From the NCBI RefSeq assembly GCF_001642475.1, contig NW_019173941.1, positions 124,001 through 188,000 of the forward strand: a stretch of 64,000 nucleotides of DNA, given 5' to 3'. Source of the DNA: Fonsecaea monophora (taxonomy: Eukaryota; Ascomycota; Eurotiomycetes; Chaetothyriales; Herpotrichiellaceae). Under the pieces are notes generated by a model. That model was not told the DNA's origin, searched no databases, and saw nothing but the letters and a program-made list of their open reading frames with translations. The translations under genes and the position numbers were made by a program. Below, piece by piece: positions 43,353 to 55,209 of the stretch (its first letter is position 1; every line of letters begins with the position of its first letter).

Positions 43353-44249
43353 GGAAGGGTCACAATATTCGGAGCATTCCCCTCGGGGTGGACGACCAAC
43401 ACCACTACTCCTCCTTGGCCTATAGGATGATATGTATTGGACATCTACCGCTCATGCCCAGCTGTAAGCTCAGGACATTACTCAATTTGCCGGCCATCAA
43501 AGCAGTCCATCTCGTCAAAGGGTGTCGTCCGTCCAGTGCAATCTCTCAACACTACCAATTCCGCCAGTCGCCATATTCACCAGCAGATAGAAGGCAGAAA
43601 TGTAGCAATGGGCAGGATCATTTCGGTTTACGCCACTATACGCGATACATATGAGGGTCCATAGACTGACGCCAGCTGCAATTCTTGTAGAAAAGGAGTG
43701 CCCGGGTCTGACGTGAATTTCCTCTGGCCTCGGTTCATAAACCTGCGTTATAGAGCTGGGGAGTAGAAGCCCTGCAGCGATGCTCCAAAGTCTGAAAAGG
43801 ACATGCCGAGTATGAATATTACAGGGAAATAGAAAGATTGATTCGACGCTAAAAAAAAGTATTGTTTTGGTCACCTTTTCATAGGCTAGATGAAACATAA
43901 ATAAATGCGGCTATATGTACAGTTGGTCCAGCAGATCGCCAAAGCTCAAGCCCTCATAAGTGACAAAGATGACTCTTCTCATCTCTTACACATGAGGAAC
44001 AAAATACAAGGGGAAGAATGCAACCCTTCAGCTTCCTGTCGAGGGCGCTGTCCAACATCAAAAGACCTCACCAATTGCCCGCCGCCTCGTAACCTCCCAA
44101 ATGCATCGGGCTCTGGGTCGTCATGCGCGTGGTCGCGTTTCCTTTCCAGGTATCAGACGGCACTCGCGGCAAAAACAATAAATGCATAAGAATCTCCTTT
44201 TCCGGTCTCGCAGGTGAATCACTAGGCTGCTGACATGCATGTCACAAGT
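43353..44249. other. Convergent intergenic region
   Basis: No gene. It lies between the 3' ends of the membrane protein gene and Ste12. Confidence 0.55.
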
Positions 44250-46421
44250 CTACAGGTTCTGCAGCATCGAGGGTTGAACAAGTTGACTGGGGGCCATCAT
44301 TGGCTGAGAGGTCATTGGTTGCATGACCAGCGTTGAGGGAGGTGGCATAGACATAGCCATCATGCCAGACACGCTGGTTGGGCGGGTAACTTCATCCGGG
44401 GACGATAGTTCGTCCATGGATCCGAAATCATTCTCTTCGGTCTCCATTTCTTCTTCGCTGGTCACAGGAGCAGGTTGACCATCTTGTTGAGATTCATGAG
44501 TTCGACGGTGTCTACAGAATGTTAGTTTTAGACGCAGGAAACTCGGGTTATCTGTGCGCTTACTGGGCCAGGTTATCGGATCGCGAGAACGCTTTGTTGC
44601 AGTAAGGGCAGACATAGGGACGTTCTTGAGTGTGAGTTCGAACATGTCTAGAAAACCCGTGTTAGTAAGCGCATAAACCAGGTTACATGAGGTTCAGGCA
44701 TACCGCTTGAGGTGTTCGAGGCGCTTGAAAAGCCGCCCGCAGCTGGGAATGGGACATGAGTGGGATTTGTAGGGTACACCAAGCTCCATCATGGTTGCAC
44801 TTCGTGCTCTGCGAACGGGACCTGGCCGCTCTAACCGGACTGCGGGGCTAGCTTGCAGCGAGTGAATGTGCATATCGTCTCCCATGAGGTTTGGCATAGG
44901 CTCAGTGCCAGCCGACATCCCAAGCGAGTGTGTCGGGTCTTCTTCGAGGCTTGGTAACGGCGTGCTTCGCCGGGAGAAATCAGTTAAGTGATCTCGGTTG
45001 ACAACTGACGACGCGTAGCTGTGGGCAAGGCCAGGGGGAGACTGGTCCCCGGACTCATCGCCTTCCGCAATAGGCAAGACAGAGCTCGACATAGACCGAC
45101 GAAGATCGCTTGGCCTTTGAGGGAGATGTGTCTTGATTCCGTGAGTAACTTGCGCAACGGCATTAGCAGCCACCGCATTCATGATGGACGATGGAATCGA
45201 CGAGCGCCGTCTCCTTGCTTTGTAGGTCGGAGATCCCTCAATTACAGAGTAGACGTTTGTAGGAGGAAACGGTCGGGGTGCAGTTACATGAAGTGGCCCT
45301 GCGAGAGTAGAAGGTGGCAATGAAGCCATGGGATTGTAAGATTGCATCGGCTGCATCTCTGGGATAGCAGAGTAAAGACCAGTGTCCTCGTTGGCGATAT
45401 ATGCAGGCTCGGCGCCATGCATGGCATGTTGTGGAGGTGTAATAGGTTCATATGAGAGGCCGCGAGTGCTATAGTCCTCAAAGTGTGAGGACACGAATGA
45501 GGGAGCTGGGGAGTACTCCATATATGCGGGCATGGAGGCATGACGAATGTGTGCGCGATCGTAGGCGACCTGAGAGAAATCCGGCTCTCGAGACATCGCC
45601 GTGGTGGAAAGGGGGGTTGGGAGGCTATTTTGCATGCTCATGCTAGTATACATGGTCTGCGGCTGCTCCTGAGAGCGTGGCATCTGAGGAGGCACCATTG
45701 GAGGGGGCATTGAGTCCGCTGCTCGTAAGACGGGCGAAGTCGACTGGGAGTAGTTCACATTTGCATTTGCGGTTGCAAACGACGATGAACTAGCTTGCTG
45801 AGCCTTTGTGAGTTGCTCGAACAGCGACTGCGAAGAGTCGAATTCGAATGAAAGCGCTGGCTCCGCTACAGCTTTCGTTGTCGCCTCTTGACCCATCTTC
45901 TCGCGCTTTAGGTCTCTCTCCAAGGCATCGAGAAATAGGCGGTCATGGGGTACGCTGTACCAGTAAAAGACCTTTTGTTTCTTTTGCGTCCGAATGCAAT
46001 TGTTTTTGTACAAAAAGTCCAAAAATGGGCTTTTGGGTTCTTCCAGTGATGCATCTGTGCCCGACTTCAGGTTGCGCAGGTCGGAGAAAATTCCTTCCTC
46101 GAACTTCTTGGGGTTTTTGACCGGTCGGCCAAATGCTTGAAAACGGAAGGAAAGACACCTCACAATGTCGGTGCCGGAGATGTGAAATAGGTTGTTCCAT
46201 AGGACGCAGGAAACGTATTCACCTGTAGGGAGGAGGAATCTGCGGATGAGAGAGTCGGGACTCCAGTCCACTGGCGCAGAAATGAGAAAATATTTGAGGT
46301 TGTCTACCTGCTGCAGGGCGACTTGCGCATCCTGGGGCAAGCTCTGTTGTGCCTCGTTTGAGAGCATAAATGTCTCTGGCTTCTGAGGTTGAGCCATTGG
46401 CGCACCACTCGAGGGAAACAT
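44250..46421 (-). CDS. steA: Transcription factor Ste12/SteA
   Basis: Three exons, 46421-44704, 44647-44564 and 44511-44250, about 687 residues. The Ste12 homeodomain-like DNA-binding region lies in the first 200 residues (VDNLKYFLISAPVDW, TGEYVSCVLWNNLFHISGTD, FLDFLYKNNCIRTQKKQKVF). A long Ser/Pro/Met-rich middle is followed by two C-terminal C2H2 fingers (CPIPSCGRLFKRLEHLKR then HVRTH; CPYCNKAFSRSDNLAQ then HRRTH), the layout of filamentous Ste12 proteins and absent from yeast Ste12. Both introns fall just before the first His codon of a finger, and exon 2 is 84 bp with phase-2 borders. It is the nuclear target of the Fus3/Kss1-type MAPK, controlling mating and invasive growth. MFPSSGAPMAQPQKPETF is the first ATG start; upstream frame lacks ATG. 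Confidence 0.95.
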
Positions 46422-49400
46422 CGCGACGGTAGGGGAAATCGTCGACACTGTCCAAGCGTCGACGGAAATATGCGGGGGAGTGTTGGCTGTCTTCACTGAC
46501 TCGGAGTCAAAGTTGGTTCCTCAACTCATGCAATATAGTATGTCAGAGTCTATCTTCCTGTTCCAACTGAAGGCGAATGGTTCTTCGTTTTCGTCGCGGC
46601 AAGGGAGGCCGTCTGCGCAGGGGAAAAGGCTCGCTGGACGAGGGATTGAACCACAAACAATTGAGCAGTTGGAGGATTGCGACGTGTATAGCGAACGTGT
46701 CGATGATGTAAATGGAGTCAGTGCGAGAGACCAGCTTCGCAAAACGTCCAGACGTGGTAGAGCTCCTGTCTCGAGTTGCTGAGAAGCGAGCACAGGTGAA
46801 ACGAAAGTGGGTAAGGAGAGAAGCTAGTCTCTCAAAAGTCCTCAGGGCAAAGCCGAGTAAAGGAAGTGAAGGTCGACAAGGAAGAAGCACAGGGAGGATG
46901 CTGTAGCAACAAAAGAGGTGAAACAAATTCGAGGAGTGATAGAAGTGTAGAGGGAATAAGAGGTGGAAGAGGGAAAAGGGTAGAGAGGGAGAGTCGAAGG
47001 GTGAGACCGGGACCAGCGAGGAAGCGAGAGACAGACACGACCGAGCAGTGAGGAGAGGGAAAAGAGACAGGCTGCGGGCGCGGATAAAAACTGTGGGCGC
47101 TGGGTCTCTAATACTAGTCCCCTAGCTCCCCTACAGCGCGGTCCCCGCTAATCCTTTTCCCCCACTAGCTCCAGCCTAGGGTACAGGCGGGCAACAGGCC
47201 TATGAGCCTAAGGAACCCGCCCGAGAAAATCTTGGACAGGGTACCAGGTATTCTACAGGTACGGATGACAGCTTTGTTAGGTAGGCCTGGGCGCCATGGA
47301 AGGTAAAGGGAGGGCAACACCTGTGCTCAGCACACAGTTGCACCAATTGATGCCATTCCTCCCGGTCCGTCCAGCCAGCTCTTTGTCCAAGGGATGCCAG
47401 GCACCGACCTGGACTGACTCCCTATCGTATAACCACATAACATTGGAGCCCGGCTTGCCGCCTCGACAGTCAAGGGGGCGGCTGAATGGCGACCTTGTCC
47501 CCCTTGGTTCCTGGCATTTGCTCTTTTCGCTTGCGCCGAAAGCTCACAGTAGCCGCTCCTTAGCCTGTCCTTCCTGTCCCACTCCAAAGAAAATCCACGC
47601 TAGAACAGGTACCAATACACTTGCTCCACCACTTGTTGCTTTGGTTGTTGATCTCTTCTCCCTTCAGGGATCAAGAACTTGTCTGGGTTGACCTTCACCA
47701 CGTACCACATCTGCTCCGCCCCCGGAAACCTTCCAGCCATCTGTCTTCGGGATTTGCAAAATCCGTGATCTATTCAGTAGTAACCTTGCGGCTCGATCTG
47801 GCGGGTGACTGAAACATACTGCACCCGATGTTCCGTTTCCAGAAAAGGTGAGATATTTACTTTGATCCGTGGTGTTGTAGGACCTCCGTGGCAACTGCGT
47901 GCTCATCGAAGCGAAATCGCGGCGATGGTACTCGGAATCCATACCTTTACCGGAAAGATGTGTAAAGTCTGCCAGTGCAGTCATATCCACACAACACTAT
48001 GGTATTCCTCGGTATGGTTACGGACAAGACAAATGGCGGAGCTCATGAGCTCGGGCAGGTTGCTATTTTGATCGTATAAGAGGGGTTATCGCACCAGCGG
48101 AGGAGTCTATCCCACGGTCAGCGTCTCGCTGAATCATGCAGTGTGAACGTTGAAGTCGTGAACTGATGAAACGAGTGGCTAGGAACGGCGGATCGCTTGG
48201 ACGAATAGTCTCGCATTGGCGGTTGTCTTGGACTACTGTCCGCCCACTCTGGCGCCAAAAGCCATTCAACCAACGGCTTGGTTATTCAGAAACACATCTC
48301 AAACAGGCGCGGGACAGCGTCGTAGACTCGTACCTAGACCCTGTATGCTGAGGTGCCGACATCCGCATTCATGGGATGGGATTCCACGATTATCCTTGTT
48401 GACGCTGGGATCAGTTTGCTTCCGACCTCTGGACGCCCACAACTGCAACCTTTCGCAGGGAAAAATTCGGAACGAAACCCAATGCAAGATGGGGGTCCCA
48501 TGAGTTTGAATCTTCCATGTCTGCCCCCTTTTCTGATATGGCCAATAGCGAGATGATCTTCAATAGCTTGACACAAGAAAATCCCCGACCCCATAAGCGT
48601 GATTGTCTGTATCCATTTCTTCACCGAATGCGGTTCACGCATATCCAGGTTCGTCAACCATTGCTTAACTCACGCGATGACACTGCGGAGATACGACGTA
48701 GGAGTATGAGTATGTCAAAGTTCAACGAGCGCACCAACGATAAGGACGACCCGAACGCTTGCTCGTGGTAAATCCTGGTCAGCCGCCATATCATCTCGAA
48801 TGTGTGAAGGCTTGGAATCATGTCGGACAGAAAAGGAGCATCGCAGGAACCCCAAAAAAATACATTTCGTCTTGCCGGCGTGATTGGTGTGTTCGCTGTT
48901 GACTTGAGTAGATGGTGTGCGTAGGCACGAGCAAATCGCGGCGCAGTACACGTGACGGACTTGGTCCAGACGTCTGCATTCAACTTGTCTTCCATCGCCG
49001 CACACCAATGAATGCTACTTCATTAGCTGACCACAGTCACACACAGCTCCACAATCCTTCCTGCTCACCATCTTTCGACAATGGTTGGCCTCTACGGTAT
49101 CTCGTACGTACAAGGTACTACAATTCAAGTGTCTTCGCGCTCTCCCCGGTCCTTGGTCAAATCCAGCTGACCACGATGGAACTGAAACTGGCGCGGACAG
49201 CCATCGGTCGACCTCGCTTGACCAACGGTTTCAGATCAGGACTTTACGAGTCGAGGCGTGCCAAAAGATGGATGGTGATAGCTTATCGAAGCTCAGTCTC
49301 GACGACGGCCCTTTTTACCTAGTCGGCTTTTCACCGTCTCCAGAATCTCGACGCACGCGCCACTCCCCCTAAAAATGGCCGACCGATGGTGCTATGTTTC

Positions 49401-50496
49401 AGGTTCTGCACGCCTCGACAGCCACATTAGTCACAAAAGGGGCAAACCTTAAGCCCTGAGAGATGTCAACTCCAGTGTCACTGGCTTCCCGAGATGGGTT
49501 TTTCTCCGAGGCTGAAGTGATTGGGCCAACCATCACAACTAAGACTCGGGATGCACATCATCACTGCAGCTGTCTACGAGCACGCTCTCGTTGGCCACTC
49601 ATTTATGCGATTTTACAAAGCCCCCAAACCTTGAGAGCCGATCGATGCTGCAAGGAATTCGAGGGAATGTTCAAATACGCGATTCGTGGCATCCATCAAG
49701 CTTGGGGAATAAGCCTTCCATTGATCTCGTGGACGTCCATGACTCTTGAAACATACAGAAGCTCCTGGTCTTGCGCTTGAGGTCACTACCAACGGCGAAA
49801 AGGTGGCGCAATTGCAGCGAACATGGTCAATCCTGGCAAATCTCCGACAAGTGGCCATTGCGCCCTAGCGAAGGGACCGGGGACGGAATCTAGATGCGAG
49901 CTGCTCGAGACAGTCAGCGACAGCTATCACCACTTGCTGTACCGAGTACCTGGCCGGGATGTTTGTTGCCCAGAACTCACCCAGGCCGACTCCAGGTCAA
50001 TGTGAAACATTCCAGAGAGCAAAGTCCCCAGACGCTCGTCTAGCACTTCCATTGTCGGCGCCGGCCTTCCACCCTACTGAGCCAAGGCTGAAGCAATGGT
50101 GTAACACCAGAACTCATGCTTGATTTGAGCCGCTAGGAGGAGTGGAAAAAGCAAGCTACGTGTTTCAGACTGTGCTGCTGGCCCTCGGAAGAGCTCGCTA
50201 CGACAAGTCATTGTCACTTTTTTCATGACAAATGCCCGCCCTTCCTTCTCTGGGGATCTCTAGGGGCATGCGAGTGAGCGCCGGAGAGAGAGACACTTCC
50301 GGTTGAGCCTAGCGAAGCGGTGATATCAGCAGAACGGAGATCTTGGTAAGGTAGCGAGTGCCTCGCACAAGCCAATGTTCCCTCTATTCGAAGTGCGGAG
50401 TGCGCAGGAGAAGAAATACTGCAAATGGAGCTGACTTCGCGTCTCTTTACAAGATGTATGCAGTCGAAGTTAGGCGGTGAATAGACATAATCATCA
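46422..50496. other. Large gene-free interval upstream of SteA
   Basis: About 4 kb with no supported gene. The first 650 bp are pyrimidine-rich on the SteA sense strand, typical of a fungal promoter or long leader, with TGAAACA at 46919-46925 and TGAAACG at 46797-46803. From 47.3 to 50.2 kb many short open stretches exist on both strands, none with domain-like composition, start context or splice support. Confidence 0.5.
46797..46925. promoter_or_regulatory. Pheromone-response-like words upstream of SteA
   Basis: TGAAACG (46797-46803) and TGAAACA (46919-46925), same orientation, 375-505 bp before the SteA start. TGAAACA is the yeast Ste12 site; autoregulation is an inference, since a 7-mer occurs often by chance. 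Confidence 0.35.
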
Positions 50497-51445
50497 TTAT
50501 CGTCGTCGAGTCTTGCCACGTGGTTTAGAAAAACCCTGTCCCTGGATATCGAAGACGTCTTTCTTGCTGAGCGTCAGAGTTCCTCCTCGAAATTTGCCCA
50601 CAGCAGGCACATCGACGCCACGCTCTCTTCGGGTGTCTTTGGGCCTCGTTTTTCCCGAGGCTTTCTCCAGGATGATGCCATTCTCCTGGGCCTCCTTTCT
50701 CCGGCTAGCCTCCCGCTCTGCCGCCTTCGCAAGGATCCCCCTTCTATGCGCCAGCGGCATCTTCTCCTGATGAAACATGGACCCCTTTGAACCCAAGGCC
50801 TGCATTCGCATGTCCACCATCTTGTGCCGATGGGATCCTAGTGTGGGTGATGCCTTTGCTTGCTCGAGTAGATGGGATTCTTTCAGGAGTCGTTGAAGGT
50901 CGAGGTCATGTTTGAGATTCAAGGCTTCGGCAGCGTCATCATCGTCGCCCTGCCTGGCTGAATCTTTGGTGACTACACCATGTATCTCCTTTGGGGGTCG
51001 GGAACTCTGTCGCAGGGGTCAGTCCAAAGTTGTAACCACTCAGTCGAAGTAGGGACTTCCTCCTCACCATGAAGGTCTTGTAGTGTTGCCTACGAGTCTT
51101 GGCTTCTTCTGCCAGGTCACTGGCTGCGCGATGTTCCACCACCTCAACTGCGCCGTCCTGGTGCCCTGAATCCGAGAGGCCATCCCACTCCGACTCTTCC
51201 TCGACAAAACCACTGTCCCCTACGCCGCCTTGACTCTCTTCCTCTTCCTCCTTTTCTGGCGCAAGGAGCGCAGTAGTCTTAATCTCTGGCAGAGGTTCGA
51301 AAGCGGACTCGAAATATTTGCGGAATATTTCTCGATTGGCGTCGAGAGGCGTTGTGAGAGTCTGTCGTTCGTCGTCTTCCCTGTCGGAAGAGCGCAATCT
51401 TTGTCGAGTCGTAACAGCGACTTCCCGTTTCCGCTTCCCTAACAT
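50497..51445 (-). CDS. FAF1/C1orf131-type pre-rRNA processing factor
   Basis: Two exons, 51445-51068 and 51006-50497, with GTGAGG..GACAG borders and a 61-bp intron, give about 295 residues. It begins MLGKRKREVAVTTRQRL, has an acidic middle (FVEEESEWDGLSDSG ... AVEVVEHR) and a Lys/Arg-rich C-terminus: LKHDLDLQRLLKESHLL, HKMVDMRMQALGSKG, MPLAHRRGILAKAAERE, ENGIILEK and GKFRGGTLTLSKKDV. I recognise this C-terminal arrangement from the fungal family related to yeast Faf1 and human C1orf131 (DUF4602), nucleolar proteins of small-subunit processome assembly. The match is from memory of the pattern. It is divergent from HIS6. Confidence 0.7.
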
Positions 51446-52231
51446 AGTTGAGAACAGGTATTGGTGATTCAGATTCAACAGCGAGACGTCGATGTCATAC
51501 TTTAATGCCAGAGTCAGAGTTGGAAAATGGTACTGTTGACGGCATCGTACAGAATTCGGGGCTGATCCAAAAAGTTTCCAGTTTCCGGTTTCCCATGCGC
51601 CCCCAACGCGTCGAATTTTGATTGGCGGAATCTTTCGTGTGCCGCAGTCACACCGCAGCTCAACCAGCCCTGCCAGCGCCTTGCTCCTCTTCAAGCCTTG
51701 GATCGAGTTTGGCGCTTCTAATGGGTTTGGGAACAGAAAACCAGAGGGCGGACACTACTGGCCGTACGGTGAGGTGACTCGAGTGTTACCCCATGCATAT
51801 TATAGACATGGACTCGGACGCACTGCTCGCAATGTCAAAGGAGAAGGGTACACTGCTTACTACACGCGTGAGGGGATTAGGCGGCAGAAGGAGAAGCACC
51901 AGCCCCGAAAGCACGGCTGTCTCATTGACCTCGTGAGCAAGGAAGAGGAAGCCAGTGAGACGAGGAGGTCTACTAGGTCTAGCAAGAGTAGATTATCAGT
52001 GCAACCCACGCCGAAGATGACCAGATGGAAGTCAGTATGTCTTCTCCGTTGCGGAGATCCGAATTAATACTTGATCTTTGGGAAAAAATTTATCTAAATC
52101 CCCCACTTCCCTCAATAATTGCACTGTAATCCCACATCGCCTCCTATCTATACAATATCAGTGACCCTCCAGCCCAGAACGGGGGATCTTGAAACATCAT
52201 CAGTCCATTCGCTACAGAAACTTCCTCCTCC
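51446..52231. promoter_or_regulatory. Divergent promoter FAF1-type gene / HIS6
   Basis: A TGACTC at 51775-51780 lies about 450 bp upstream of HIS6 and could be a Gcn4/CpcA half site. The open plus-strand stretch at 51618-52067 starts from TTG and has no domain. Confidence 0.45.
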
Positions 52232-53185
52232 ATGACCCGATTCCGACCCTGCATCGACCTCCATGCCGGCCAGGTCAAACAGATTGTCGGCGGCACCCTG
52301 AGCGCCCAGGAATCCGAGCTGAAGACCAACTACATCTCGCACCATCCGGCGGGACACTTTGCGACTCTTTACCGCGACGCCGATCTGTCGGGGGCTCATG
52401 TTATCATGCTGGGGCCGGGTAACGAACAGGCTGCGAAGGAGGCCCTCGCCGCCTGGCCAGGACGCCTTCAGGTGGGCGGTGGCATCACCGATGCCAACGC
52501 AAAGGAATGGATCAACGCTGGCGCTGAGAAGGTAAGCACAAGGCGATTCATTCCACTGCTCATCATCATCGCCGAACTCGCATCCACTCCCGTACATCCG
52601 TCCCCCAAAATAACAGACATATCTAACGCTCAAATACCAAGCAGTAGGTCATTATCACGTCGTTCCTGTTTCCGAGCGGCCGCTTTTCCCTGGATCGACT
52701 GAAATCCGTGCTCTCGACGCTGGGAGACGACAGGGACAAACTCGTCATCGACCTCAGCTGCAGGAGGAAGGGCGATACGTGGTTCGTCGCCATGAACAAA
52801 TGGCAGACCATCACCGAGATGGAGATCACCAGAGGTAGGGATCCCTCGCGATGTGGCTGTTTTCCTCAATTCGATACGCTCACACAAACCCACCGCAGAG
52901 AGCATCGGCATGCTCGAGCCCTACTGTTCGGAATTCCTCATCCATGCAGCCGACAACGAAGGTCTTCAGCAGGGCATCGACACCGAGCTCGTCACGAGGT
53001 TATCCGACTGGTGCACGATACCGGTGACATATGCTGGCGGCGCCCGCACGGTGGCGGATCTAGATCTGGTGAAGCAGTGTAGTCAAGGCAAGGTCGATTT
53101 GACCATCGGCAGTGCTTTGGACATCTTTGGCGGAAGTGGAGCCAGATTCGAAGACTGTGTCAGATGGAATGCAGAGAATGCCTGA
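52232..53185 (+). CDS. his6: HIS6, ProFAR isomerase of histidine biosynthesis
   Basis: Three exons, 52232-52531, 52648-52834 and 52899-53185, encode 257 residues. The TIM-barrel starts with FRPCIDLHAGQVKQIVGG carrying the first catalytic Asp; DKLVIDLSCRR carries the second. Phosphate-binding glycines are in LQVGGGITDANAKEW and VTYAGGARTVADLDL. The enzyme isomerises the aminoaldose ProFAR to the aminoketose PRFAR, the fourth step of histidine synthesis, in the cytosol. Introns are 116 and 64 bp; the first ends AGCAGTAG|GTC, where using the inner AG would break frame. The end is only 11 bp from the stop of the convergent gene. Confidence 0.95.
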
Positions 53186-53196
53186 CCAAATGCTTG

Positions 53197-54400
53197 TCAC
53201 CGACCGGGACTTTCTCCCATCACGACGTCGACGCCACCGCTGTTGCTTCTTACAAGGCTGTCCAAAGTCTCCTGGGGCACTTCTTCGCCGCCAGCGCCCT
53301 GCTGAGCAGCAATAGTCTCATCAGCACTATCCATTCCGCCGTCCAGATCCATGTCCTCCACTACCGCATCATTCCTCCGGTATCCCAGCTTGATCATCCA
53401 TGTCTGGCCGTCCACCTCCCTTTTTACCTCATATCCAACCTCGGCTTCCTCGACGAATTCGCCTCTGCGAAATACCCGTCGTCCAGCCCCCCACCTACAC
53501 CAGCCTGCGGCATTCTTCTTTCCTCTGATCCTCCACTTGCGGTTTCTATGCATCAGCTCGCTGGCTCGCTTGATGCTTTCCAGCAAAGCGTCCCAGTCCA
53601 ACATTGACGCGGAGGATCGGTACGCGCCTTCGAGGAGTAGTGGGGCTTGCGAGGGTGACCGCCGGGTGTTCTGCGACAATAGCGAGTTTGCGCAAGAATC
53701 GTCTTCCTGCCCTAGCGTCTGTGGTACGGATCTCGTACGAGAGGTGGGGATTTGCAGCACTTCGTTGTTCTCCCTCCACAACATCATACTGGCACACAGG
53801 ACTTTGAAGTCCAGCTACGGGGACTCTCGGACAGAGGTTAGCATTTCGGATTTTTCTCGCGAGCGAAATGGAGGGGGGCCCAAATTCATAAGAATGGCGA
53901 AAGCACTTTTGAGATAGGAGGTGAAGAGAGAGGGTGAGGATACTCACATTGATCGCCGCTGTGGCTACACGCGCGATCCACCAGTCCATGTGGAAGCCCA
54001 TGGTCTGTGGTAACCTGGCACGTCTCACGACTCGACGAGGCTGAGGTGCGTTGTGAACGGTGCCTTGATCCGAGTCCGCGTCCCAATCAATCGACTCTTC
54101 CGAGTCATCGTGTCCGTGTGCATCGTTCTCCTCAATATCTTCTGCCTCGTTCTCTCCAGGGACGGTTCTTTCTTTCGCAACATTATGACTGTAACCTGTC
54201 CTGCTGGCGGCCTTCGGTGGATTGGAAGCAAAGCGTCGCGACAGCGCCACGATCGACGTCTGCGATGGCAACGTACCCTGCACGCCATCTGCCAGAGCTA
54301 GAGGGTATCCTGGCGGCGGGGAGGAGCACGCTTCGAGAACCGTCTCGTTCGACGACGACGAGGACGGGTAGGAGGAACGGCCACGGGCCCGGCGTTGCAT
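53197..54400 (-). CDS. Uncharacterised protein, convergent with HIS6
   Basis: Two exons, 54400-53948 and 53814-53197, joined across a 133-bp intron (GTGAGT...CTAAC...CGTAG), give about 356 residues. The first exon is Ser/Pro-rich, then acidic (ESIDWDADSDQG), then a basic stretch before FHMDWWIARVATAAIN at the splice. The second exon continues LDFKVLCASMMLWRENNEVL, a basic middle (RNRKWRIRGKKNAAGW) and an acidic tail. The weakly amphipathic segment at the junction is not a clear membrane helix. I do not recognise the family. A second open frame overlaps exon 2 (SYEIRTTDARAGRRF...), so the frame choice is not fully certain; the chosen one is longer and splices cleanly. Confidence 0.55.
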
Positions 54401-55209
54401 GGTGGTGGTGGGTGGTGTTGCGTTGTTGATCCGGTCTTCCTGCGTAGACACATTTGGGAAAGGATGATGGGTGATTGAGAGGATCTCGTGGCGCGCAAAT
54501 GTTAATCGTTGTTGTTGTCTAGTCCCGTCGTGCCATAGGAAGCGCGTCTTAGATAGACACTTGCAACAAAGTGACAGTGGATGGAGGAGAATTACCAGAG
54601 GTCACAGCGGGTTTTGCTTCACCCACTCTTAACTGAAATGATATATTTCACTTCCACTGGCTTTGCTTGCGAGGATTCTCTTCCCACGGTTTCTTTGTGA
54701 CTATAAATTCCTCTTTTATTACGTTGGTGTATCGAGGATATCTTGAATCGCAAATACAATATTTTACCTGGTTGGTTTATTCATATGAATGTCGCAAACT
54801 ATCATACCACAACCAAAGTCGACTATTGACCATATACCTGAATGCAAGAAAACACTCTCGTACACAAATCAATAGAGGGACCAGTTCACTTCATTGTCAA
54901 GTAGGAATGTGGCATATACTTAGCACGACGACGGATAAATTATTTTCACAAACGGTTAACTGAGAGTAATATGTGGATGATCATATCATTTGATTCAAGC
55001 TACCTGATGCGGTGCCGTTGCTCACTTGAGCACGAGTATCATAGGAAATACATTGTCATATCCGAAGCTCGTGAAAACCACCTGCAAGGATACTGCTGGT
55101 TGTGTATTGACCATCATTCAACCGCTTGGACCGTAAGGTAAGAAAACATTCTTAGGAACTGTTGCAAGAGGGTATTGTAGGTCGAATTGTAGTCTCAAGG
55201 TCGAGACGT
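54401..55209. other. Intergenic, AT-rich
   Basis: No gene. It includes the upstream region of the unknown gene and, from about 54,640, AT-rich sequence with the small inverted repeat TGAAAT...ATTTCA. Confidence 0.55.

Noticed and set aside
51618..52067. 149-codon plus-strand frame between FAF1-type gene and HIS6
   Set aside because: It begins at TTG, has no early ATG, lies in a promoter interval and shows no domain.
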